DNA from: Enoplolaimus lenunculus
Taxonomy: Eukaryota; Nematoda; Enoplea; Enoplida; Thoracostomopsidae
Direction: 5' to 3'
Assembly: GCA_030248215.1 (NCBI GenBank)
Contig: JASANG010002898.1
Span: forward strand, 149,077 to 213,076
Length of the DNA stretch: 64,000 nt
Shown here: positions 47,601-59,600 of the stretch, in pieces
How positions within the stretch are numbered: position 1 is the stretch's first letter
How the letters are laid out: each line of letters starts with the position of its first letter
The notes under the pieces: generated by a model
What the model saw: the letters and a program-made list of their open reading frames with translations, nothing else
What the model was told of the DNA's origin: nothing
Database searches by the model: none
Translations under genes and position numbers: made by a program

Positions 47601-50600
47601 GTAAATCTTTGCTGAAATAATGTAAATAAGTAAAACTACTGCTGTCACTTGCTGATTAATTAAGTGAAGCTATAACTAAGAATTTTGTGTTCGCTTAAAA
47701 TTAGTAAAACTTTCAACTAAGAAGCTGGAATAGTTGGCTTCCGGAGTGGGGATCGAACTCTCAGCCTATGGATCCATAAGCGAATATTCTACCACTGCGC
47801 CACGCAGCCCGCCTCTCCAACTGCATTTTTCATCGAGTATATATGTCGATCGCACAACCCAATGTGCATTGCATATATTGCATATGCACTAGGCAAGCAT
47901 GTCTCACATGCTTACATGCCCTTTTTTCAACAAGGTCGTCGGTTGACCGTCCATCCTATTTTTGACTGGATACCGTGTTCATAGCGCGGCAGTTTACCAT
48001 TGCGCTCACGGCGTGGTCCCCATATCAGTCTGGGTACAAGCCGGGACATCAGACCTTTTCATTAAGCAGCTAGCAAAGCGGGCGTCCAGAGCGAGGAGCG
48101 AACTCTCAGCCTGCGGATCCTTAAGCGAACACCCTACCACTGCACCACGTAGACCGCCTCTCCAACTGCATTTATCGTCGACTATGCGTCGACCGTACTG
48201 TGCCAGTTAGCATACATAGAGTTCATTTTGCCGATACAAGGTTTACTACAAAACAAATTTTCACTTATTACGTTGAATTTTAAACTAAAGTTTACTGTAG
48301 TGACCCGAATAAGAGGCGGGTTACTGATATTTATTTGGCATCTCCTGTGGGTACCCCTCTCTTATTCGGTTACGGACTGTTATTCATTTTGAACCCGTCA
48401 TCCGCCGCCACTCGTCATTCGCCGCCCTTTCTTACTGATATATATCCGGTATTGCAACTATCCGTTGAATTGAACGTTTATTTGTCTTGTGTCAATTGCT
48501 TGTTCCAAACTTAAGCATGTTTTAAAATTTCGAACTCAACTTTATTTAGTCATGGAGTCATTTATGCGCTACAACTAGGAATAATTGACATTTATGGACT
48601 CTAATTTGGGTTTAGGGACTCTAATCCGCTTACGGACTCTTATTCGGGATACGGACTGCTATTGATTGGGACTCAAAATGGGGAATCCCTCTTATTATAC
48701 CCCTCTTATTCGGGTCACTACAGTATTTCGCGTTAACAGGTGACCAGGGTATAAACGTGCCACCAACTTTGGAAAATTTAACAGAAACGTTTTTAGTACA
48801 AAATTATCTCCAATCAGTGCAAATTGGCTGGCTTGAATAAAATGTATATATGAAGTTGTTCACTGGTAAAAAATTATTAATCTTCAAACCCTAGGCTGTG
48901 TTTCGATAACTCTACCAAAAACAATTACTAAAAATCTCTGGGTAATTAGGTTGAAGCTTAGAATACAAGAACTTAGCATAATTTAAACCAATGAAATTTC
49001 AAAGTTAAACGACAGCTAAAGTGCACATTTCCGTCGTTCGCTCGAACGAAACAGTTCAACTTTTGACGAACAATTCAAAATAAGATATTATAAGCCAGGT
49101 TTAGGAAAATATAATTAATATGACTATTAAAGTTGAGTGTTTGGATCTCTCATTGAGGCTCGTAAGGACCAAATAATATTTATGCAGTGACTGCTGTCAC
49201 GATTAATGGTATTTTTAAATGGTTAAAAAAATTTATTTAAACTGTAGCCAACAGCAGTAGTACGAATGAACACTTTTGAATGTTTGAAGTTCACTTAAAT
49301 GCAAAGAGGCTATTGACACATTGATCAATAAACAGGTTGACTTTAGACTGGTGGGATTGGATTCAATTTCGGGCTGGTTCCTATGCTGAAAAGTACATAA
49401 TTTTATTTTTTATAAGAGGATACAAACGCATTTACTGGCGGATCCAGAGACGCGTCAAGGGACGTACGCTCCCCTCTGGAAATTTTTTGTGATAAAATAT
49501 TAATGTATCGAGCTCACAATTTTTTCCGTCAGAAAATTGGCACGTGTTGCATACAGTAAACATTACGTTTTACAATTTTTGCCAGCCCGGCCTCGCGTCA
49601 AAAACTTCTGGGTCCGCCGCTGAGGGTGTGTATTCCTAATATACCCTCCATGTATACGTTCATATACACTTTAAGTGCTAGCAGCATAGGCCATTGTTAA
49701 CGCAGGTAACCTGATACCGCTTACCAAGAATCATCTTAGGAAAGTAATTTTAAAACCTCAAATATTTTCTAAGAACGTATTTAAAAAGCCTATTAACGAC
49801 ACTTGGTTATAAAAACTTTGTATATTCATATTTAACCGATAAGGTTTACGCAAAAATGCCTGTGAGAAGTCGTGATTTTTTTGATATAACCATATGTTCA
49901 GTAGATTCAGTGGAGTATGTTTTGTGCCAAATTTTGACACTGTTGAAACTATTTCAGCGAAAAGTATCCTATTTGCAATAAAAAGAACCAAATTCACATA
50001 CATGGACAATACTTCAAAAGGGTTTCTTGCGTTACCAACTCAAAAAGTGACTAAAATCCACTGGGAAAAACATCGAAATGGGAGTTTGACCCCTGTAAGC
50101 CGTCCAGAGTTTCAGCATTGCTGCTTATTTGGAACAAAAAGGAATGTAAATTTTAAAGTTGCTAAAATCACAAGCGACAAATTCGAGTATTAAGCGACAC
50201 GATTTGTTACGGAAAGTTTTTCGGTAAATTTCCAGACTCCTGATATTTTGTTCTTCAGTCAATTTTGTCCCAGATACAATATTGCATTTTGATAGCCTCA
50301 ATATCTTTGAGTCCTTATCGATTGGGAAACATATGTTGAACAGCATGTCATTGGGTGTAAAATAGAATATACACAGTTGCTATAAACACTTCACAATATG
50401 GGCTCAACATTTAGTGTAAAACCGAACTTCTGGTTGAAATAAAGACATCTGAACACAAATTCAAAAATCAAAACGTACCTTTATCAGCATTGCTAGTAGT
50501 GTGAACTGCATTAAATTGCAAAAACGAATTGCCAAACGTTTGTGTAACTTCCCATAACGCCATACTCATTGCACGCAGCGCTGAATGCGTTGTCACTGAA

Positions 50601-53600
50601 ACATAGTCAAGCTTTACTCTATTGTAGTCCGCGAAAAACGATCCGCCCCTGATCTCTTTACATGACTCACTAACTTTGTCAATTCCAGATCTTGAACCTG
50701 AGAGCCCCAAATATGATGTTAAATTTCAACCAAATATCAACAAATTTTGATTTGAACAAGTGCCCTTAAACCCTAAATTCAAATTTGCCAAATATATGTT
50801 TTAAAGTTCTCTCATGAGTCAATTTCTAGCTGCCCCATCATTGTATCTATGAAAAGCGCTTTTGAAATTTTCAAACATTACGACCATACCTGCAGCCACG
50901 GAATTGTTAGTAGAGGGTGCAAGAACATTTTAGATCAGCTACAAAATTTTTCTAAGATAGAATTCTTTAAATACAACGAGAAAAAAAACCACGATTAGGG
51001 AGACGATGTTGTCCGTTGGAGATGGTGCCTTCCGCCCCTTTGTAGTTGCGGTCCTTAGTAGGATGCCTATCTCGCATACAGACAGCCTTGGCTTCCAGAG
51101 CCCCATGGTTCTCCTCCAGTACATGAAATTGTTTGGAGGTCCCTTACCATGAAAGGAAAACATTATTGATGTTTGTCCAGGTAGGAACCGAAACTTCAGA
51201 CCTTTTACTGAGCTGCTGGAAAAGCGGGTTACGGGTGGTTTCGAACTTGCGTCCTTCTGCGTGTCAGGCAGACGCTGTTACCACAGCGCCACTTAGCTCG
51301 CCTGTCCAACTGCTTCTATCGTCAACTATATGTCGGCTGTAAGCTGAGGATAAGCATACTATACAATGTGCATCGCATATATAGCATATACACCAGGACA
51401 AGCATGTCTCACATACCTACATACCCCAATTTTCAACAAGGTCTCCCTTGACCGTCCACCCTATTTTCGACTCAATACCGTGGTCAAGACGCGGCAATTT
51501 ACCATTGCGCTCACGGCGTAGCCCACATGTCAATCTAAGTAGTGAACCGGGACTTCAGACCTTTTACTGAGCAGCTGGAAAACCGGATTACGGGTGGTTT
51601 CGAACTAGCGACCATCTGCGTGTGAGGCAGACGTTGTCACCACTGCGCAGCCTGCTTCTCAATCTGCTTCTATCGTCGACTATATGTCGACTGTACGCTA
51701 CCGACAAAGCATACTACACAATGTGCATTGCATAATTGCATATACACCACGGCAAGCATGTCTCATGCTTACAACCGACATTACAAACGTTTATCATGTC
51801 ATTTACCGACGAAAGTCCAACAGTGATGCTTGAACTCGAGTAGAACTTTATTCTTTGACACTCCGGCTCCGATGCGCCACGATTGAAGTTGGCATGTTTT
51901 CATTGATTTAATGGTGGTTTTTGATTTCGCGTCAAGAACTACGATCGAAGCTGCGCTTAGACACAGCAGACGATGAGCCTAACAAATCAAACGATGCAAT
52001 GAATACCTTACATTTAATTCACGCAGGTTACTTGAGAGCGGGGCCAGGAAGATTCGGCCCTCGTAAGAAAATTTAAAACCAAAAAATCTTTGCAACTTTT
52101 ATTACGCAGCCCTAAAGCCAAATGCATACATGTTTCTGGCCAATTTGGAGCCAATTTTTGCTAAATCTTAGATCCACAATAACACAGAGTTACTTATTTT
52201 CGACTGTAATTCTTTTTATTCAACCATGAATGCGACAAATTTCTGGTTAAAAACACCGGTAATCCGAGAAGTCGATTTTCAAGACTAATCTTTGCCACAA
52301 TTATTACATTAGGGTTTTATCGTCAGATTAGTAAGTTAAAGTTCGAATCAAAGAAAACTAAACTTCAAATCCAGAGCGTAATCTTTGCATTTGATTTTCT
52401 TCAATGATGTTGTTGTTGTTTTAAAATCTTTGGCTCTCGTTATTCGCTTGTTTGAAAATCTATTACTAACTGGTAAAATGTGCTACACTGAGTTGACAAC
52501 ACGCTTTGTTAAAAACCAGGTGTGGTTTCAGCAAAAGACTCACTCGGTTGTGTCATTCAAGTCTCAAGAAAATACAGTACCCCGTTCAAATGTGATCTCC
52601 TTAAAAGTGCTGCTCATGGCTTAAAGTTTGCCGTTTTACTTTTTGAATGCTTTGCCTACGAAACGCTTCTTTGACAACAAACACACGACTTCCATACGCA
52701 GCCAGTCGTTTGCATGTCTGCGCGTACAACTGTTTCATACCAAGCTCGCTTTCGTATACTGGAGCATGGAAAAGTTTTCGCTTGTGATCCTAAAATTGCA
52801 TTTGAAAAATAGTCCGCAACCGTAAGCCCCGTTTGACCGAGGTCAAATCCACGGTATACAAAAACAAATAATATTGTAATCGTGAATCAAAGGATCAAAG
52901 ACTAACGAGTATGTTTCGGCTCAATTCAAACGTCACTTTTTAAATTAACTGGTCAATATGTAGCGATTTGTTTCATGTTTTGCCGTGTTGCGCCATCAAA
53001 ATATTTAGCACCCACCCAGGTATAATTGTTTTGCGATGCCATTGCTGGCAGCCCGTTTTTGGTTCCTATTTGTGGTTCCATAATGGTTTTACATTCTTTT
53101 TTTACTTGTCGCATTGATTTTTTTCTTTGATTGCAAGACTGAAATTATGTTCAGCTGAAATTGACGACGCAGAAAGGTTATAAGAACACTGCTGTAAAAA
53201 GTGTCACATAAATATGAATTAAAACAAAAGATAATTGCATGCCTAAATGGCTTTGTGCAATTTGTAATGATCAGATATCCGGCTTGTGGCCAGCTCATCA
53301 TGCTGGAGGGGGATGGGGCTAAAAAATTTTCAAGAAGGGCATACAAAAGTTTTCGATGGCTTACAAGCAAGATTGAAAAGTTTCTTAGGGGTTGTGAAAA
53401 AATCATCCAAAGAGGGGCATACAAAAGTTTTCGATGACTTATAAAGAGTTTACGACGGCTTACAAGCAAGATTGAAAAGTTTCTTGAGGGTTGGCAAAAT
53501 TCATCCGGGATCGGGGGGGGGGGGCTAAGATACTCATGCCCCCCTCCTCAGACTACGACCCCATTAGTTTTCAGATACCTTTATTTGTCGAACAATCCAC

Positions 53601-56600
53601 ATATTATGTTGAAATTCTTGAGGCAAACACTGTGCGAGAACATTGCTGTTGACAATGATTTCATGCTGTTCAATACAACGACGAAATATTGTGAATGAAA
53701 AGCACCGTTGAACAACGCTGGAACGTGGTAGATTGACAAGGGATCTTCTAGAAAAAACAATAAAAATAAAAAATAGTAAAAATAATATTAAAATCTGTTT
53801 TCTGGGGGTAAAGGAACTATTTCAATGGCCCCTGTTACTTGTAGGTGTAGCCCATTTGGAGACATGGGACTGGAGACGTAAGCACTGGGACGCATAGGCT
53901 AGGATTAGGCTGTCTTATGTTTAAACTTAGTGTTAAGCTTATGTTTAGGCTTTTCAAAATCCGTTTTTCTGGGGGTAAAGGAACTATTTTAATGGCCCTT
54001 GTTACTTGAAGGTGTAGCCCATTTGGAGACATGGGACTGGGGGCGCAAGCATTGGGACGCCTAGGCTAGGATTAGGCTTAGTGTTAAGCTTATGTTTAGG
54101 CCAAGGATTTATGCTTTAGGCTTAGCAGATGGAGCCCCTATAATTAACGCGAACCATTCAATAATCATAGTTGGTAACTCGAGCGCCAATTTGTTGTCAA
54201 ACGTGAGCGAGTCAATTTAGTAATTTAAAAACTTGTTCACACTTTCCAACAAGCGATGGTTGATCAAGCCACAATTTGTTAAAGCGAACGATACAAAAAA
54301 CCTATGAGACATGATTCAAGCTTAAAAGTGAAAAATAAAATATGCGAAAGTAATGCCGTCCTGATTCAGGTGAGCAGTTATAGTTTTAAATTACCCAAGA
54401 ATGCAAATACAGATCGCGATATAGCTTGCGCAATTTTGAACCCCCTCTAACAGTGCCCTGCCCCCAGTAACAATAAGCAAAACAGTATCGCAATGAGTTC
54501 TGTAGGGACGTACAAGGATAAACAGCCCGGATATATCCCGTTTCGAAATTTCTGGAAACAATCCAAACAAAAGGCACTTTTGCTAGCGGTAACCTGTAGA
54601 GGTACCACAATTTTGGTTATCCCATTCCAAAACAATATCCTAGCAACTCCACTGATTACCTGTTATGCCGAGAATGTCCTGCCGAGCTATGAAGGGACGA
54701 TATTGGATCTGCTTCAACTTCCCATGGAGTGACCATTAGCTTCAGAGTCATATCGCGGACCATTCCGAGTTGTCCACGAAGCGTTGACGCGTTGCGGCAT
54801 CCGGCATCGTCCGCTGTCGGCGCGGCGGCGGCACGCCGGCGGTTGTTGGGCCAGTTTTCTTCGATCAGCAGCTGAATGCTCGCAAGTTGAGCAGCTTCGT
54901 CGCGACTGCATGGCAGACGTCCACTCAAAATTTGATCTTGTAACTCAAATTAGACACGAATGCAACTGTATTCAGCTAATTTTGAAGTGCAACTGTATTC
55001 AGCTAATTTTGAAGTGCAACTGTATTCAGCTAATTTTGAAGTGCAACTGTATTCAGCTAATTTTGAAGTGCAACTGTATTCAGCTAATTTTGAAGTGCAA
55101 CTGTATTCAGCTAATTTTGAAGTGCAACTGTATTCAGCTAATTTTGAAGTGCAACTGTATTCAGCTAATTTTGAAGTGCAACTGTATTCAGCTAATTTTG
55201 AAGTGCAACTGTATTCAGCTAATTTTGAAGTGCAACTGTATTCAGCTAATTTTGAAGTGCAACTGTATTCAGCTAATTTTGAAGTGCAACTGTATTCAGC
55301 TAATTTTGAAGCAATGATCTAATGAAGAGGTTTCTCTGGTTGGCATACTTTTAAAACTTTTCCACGAAAAACACGGTCTTAATTGCAATCTTGTACTATA
55401 ATTGAATGTCAGCATTTCAACAAGAGACGCTATATTAAACATTTTGCTAGTAGGTTCCGAGCCTTAACTGACTCTCGACTTTAAATACCAACCACTGTCT
55501 GGTTACAACCTACCGAAGAAATCGAAAAACGTGAGAAAAATTGCTCAGTCACAAGTTTAAACCAGATTTTAAGTCAGCGTTTTAAATCGAACTTTCGTGA
55601 TAATAATGATACGACCAATCCAACTGCAAAGTTCTATTTACATTCAACGTAAATTAATGTTAGAAACAAAATTAAATTACCTCAAAATACTCATTGTTTA
55701 TCTTATCTTCTTCCATCAACAAAGGTCCTTCTTCGTGTATCTAAAAATCATTTTAGAAAACAGTTCAACTATCAACGTAAAGATCAGGGGCGGAACGTTT
55801 TTCTGTGGGACTACAATAAAGTTTAAAGCTTTAGATTAATTTTTTGTTAATGCTTAACCTTTAGGCCTAGGTATAAACTCATTCTTACTCTTAGGCTCAG
55901 GCTTAGGATTGGAAACATGATTATACTACGGTTACGGCCCCGTTCTATACATTGGTCTAAACAACATGGTTAAAAGTTGTGATGAGATCCGAAATTGTTC
56001 TTTTGACCCTTGGTCGATGCAAAACATAAAATATTATATTAATTTTGGAAGCAGACTACAGTTTCAGTAAGATGCTACCATTAGCGCATTGCTTGCTGCG
56101 TCCTTGTCAATGAGAAGATATAAAAACAAATATAAAACAAAAAATCAGCTTGCTCAACACACCAACCCTTCGACTCGCACAGCTCAAAAACCATCGGCAT
56201 AATTTTAAATTTTGCAGTCAAATTATGCGCCGTTCACAATAATTTTGTCAACGATGCCACAAAATGTCTTATATACACCTGAGCTATCACTACACTCAAA
56301 ATAATATTTCTGATATTTTAGAAAAAATTTCTCACATTTAAGAAATATAATTAGCAAGGTGCACTTGAAAAGTATTTCTGTTATAACAGAAAAGATTGCA
56401 GAAAAGTTTTGAAATCAAGTCTGAAAATAAACGTTTTCCAGTTATTTTTAGGAAAAATTGTCTTAAATATCAGAAAAACATTTCAGATTCACCACAGAAA
56501 ATACTCTACTGAATAAATTCAGAAATACTTTTTTGTGTGTAGGTCAATTGAAAAACATCAAAATAATTGCAAGCACTGTGAACCTGTATTCGAACAGCTT

Positions 56601-59600
56601 CTGCAATGTAGTCGCCTGCAATTAACCGTTGCCGTTCGACAGTGTTCATTAAACATGTCAAAAACGATTCGACCTCATGAAGAATCACCTGAAACATTGA
56701 TGCCTCAATCAATCATTCGACTTGCATTAAACTCAACCTTTAACCATTCGCTGTTCACTCAACACAACTTTTATTTCATGACAGATCAATAACGGTATTT
56801 GTGGACGTCTTTACTCCGGACTTTAATATTTACATAAAACTGAAAATGCCGTCTATCGCCAAACCTGAATTCTCACAACCGACAATGTGACAGTATTTCT
56901 TATTAAAATAACGTAACAAGAATCTTTGTCGAATTTTTAAAAAAAACTGTTTCAATTTCCCATTGCTACACTTTTTAAAATCGCTACTAGTAATTTGTAA
57001 CCCAAACTTCCGATTCCAAGTCTATATAGCAATCTATAACACGTATTAATTAATAATATGTTGTTGTACCTGACTAATTGGATGATTGCGTCCAAACATC
57101 CGCAACTGATTGAGCAGAATAAAGCGAAACGCGAACACTTCCGGCGGAACAGAATCGATTCCAATTGAACCGGAATTGAGTGAAATTCCTGTAGTCGTGT
57201 GTGTGAGCTGAAATTTTCAAGAATGCCTAATAATACAAAAAATTGTGGTACGTTGGAGAGATTTCGCAATATACCAAAAGTTACAGTGAGTTTAGCTTGA
57301 GCAAAGCACTACTAGATAGGTATCAAGGGTCATTATTTTATTTAATACTTGCTTAGCATTGGCGAAGACCAAACGTTTGCACAAACGCAAGAATAATTTG
57401 TGAAAATTGAAATAAATAAGTGGGGTGCATGCGCGTTTGTTTATGCGGGATATAAAGATTTCTACAATGACTCGGAATCGTGATGTTATTATGATCTATC
57501 ACTCACACCATCATCGCGTCCGTCGGCCCAGCCATTTGTGAATGTTATTTTAGAATATTATCAGAATACACGTGCGTTCTTCGCTGGAAACAGTTCAGAA
57601 AGCCATCGCTTGGTACAAGTTATTTTAACGGGTGGTAAAAATTCCACATCAAAATTACAGATTACCCCCCTTCACTTGAGGATTAGCAATTTGCGAAAAT
57701 CTACTTAGTATGTGGGGGCGTATGTGGCTTTTTGGGGTCAATTACGATTATGGATACAACCGTACACTCGGCTACGACCGCACTGTAAATTCTTATAAGT
57801 TGATGAATCAACTCAGAGAGACAATTAGTTATTTCTGGCTGTTTCTGAATTGATAATAGTAGATATCAACTTATTCTGAGTTGATTTAATTAAGGGTGAG
57901 TTGACAAATTAACTCAGGATGAGTTAAATCAATTCAGATTTCTGAGTTCTGAAAGACCTAATTCAGAACTCAGACCTCTGAGTGGATTCAACTCATTCTG
58001 AGTTAAAATCAACTCACTGGAATTTACAGTGCGTGCGCTACAAAACTAACTATGATGGGTGTCGCCCATGTTAAGCTATCGTCGATTAATTTACCTTATT
58101 GACAGCAAACGAAACACTGATGGTAGACGAACGGCGACGCTGTTGTTGACTTGCGGCGACCATAAGACAACTGATCATATACGGACTCGGCTGGCTTTCT
58201 TGACTCGCGATGGATGCCCGCGGCGAATAGTTGTGAAAAAAGGATAACGAACTACGACACGAACTATTCTGAAATAAACAAAATAACCAAATAAAATTTG
58301 TTGGAAAATATTTTTTACCTACAATTTTAATAATTTGTTCTAAGTTTCAAAATAGTTTTCGCTCAGGAAAGTTACGTTTTAAAGGCTCGATTTTTGTTTC
58401 ATAAGATTTCCAAATTTGACATGTCGACGCTGAACAAACTTTTTTGGAAAAATAATCACATAAATTTAGGAAATTTTTGGAAATACCATCATCTGTTTGG
58501 TGTCTGAAAAATTTATTTTTAAAATTATTTTTCTTTTACAGGAAAATAAAGTCTTAAAATGGCTCAATCATTGTTTCATCTGATTTTAAAATTTTCCATT
58601 TCCACAACTTCACAGGATTGTGCCTTCTTGCAGATCATAAAATCAACATTTAACATGTACAAAAACATTAATAGCAACATTATTACATTAATTCGTCCGT
58701 AGGTAACTTTCGGATAATCTATTGGGTTATGAGAATAATTAAAATAACTGTCACTTATTCACTATCATGAAGCCGAAGCGTGATGATGACAGGCTGCCTG
58801 CACAACAAAAATTTCACTTGCAGAAATCTTTCATTCTGACAACCATTTAACCGACACATTTTAACTTTTACCTGTGATTCAGATGATCTCCGTGATAAAT
58901 CAGGCGGAGGTGTGAGCAGAGGCACGTGTTCAGAGTCAGGACTGTCCAAAGCGTAGCCATACGCGTACTGAGACAGACAACTTTCGCGTCGTTGATCAAT
59001 GACAATTTCAGGTAATTTAAACGTATCAACTGAAATAAAAAATAAAAAAAATTAAAAAAAGAATTGTAACAAAGTTGCTTTAAACGAAAGAATACATTAA
59101 TAATGAACGAAAGATAAGCTGGTACTATACCGACCTTAACATTCCACGGGTGGATTTGCCAGCTGGCATATATCGGGCAAAATGCTAGCTGGTAGGAATT
59201 TGGGCCACTCAACAAAAGGAAAAATTTTGGTAATGTAATTAATTTTCTAAGTAGTCAGTGGTGGGTTGGTTTATATAAAAATGTCAGATCTGACTTATAG
59301 GGCCATCCCAGCTTTGTTTGTATAAGATTTCAATCCAAAAACTACTAGTTTACGAAAAATATTCATCGCTGACAGCCAAGGGCCTGAGCAGCCACCCCCC
59401 ATACCCCCCTTTTGGGGGGCTTCCACCCCTAAAGGGGCCCCCACCCTAACCGGTTAAGACAAAAACCGCTTAAGTTTTAAAATTGGTCTGGCTTCTCGCT
59501 CGCTTCGCTCGCGAGTTTAGGGGCTTCCACCCTGGAATTTTGGGGGAGCTCCCACCTTTGTCTGCTCCGGCAATGCTGACAGGTACCGGTGGTTTTTGAC

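Noticed and set aside
49894-50193. A 99-codon plus-strand gene
   Set aside because: No recognisable motif, no supporting splice sites or promoter, and it lies in an intron of the minus-strand gene; composition is like the rest of the intron.
54784-55322. Long plus-strand frames with a 9-residue repeat (CNCIQLILK and, in another frame, QLYSANFEV)
   Set aside because: They exist only because the 27-bp unit is a multiple of three; the array is intronic and lies beside exon 8 on the other strand.
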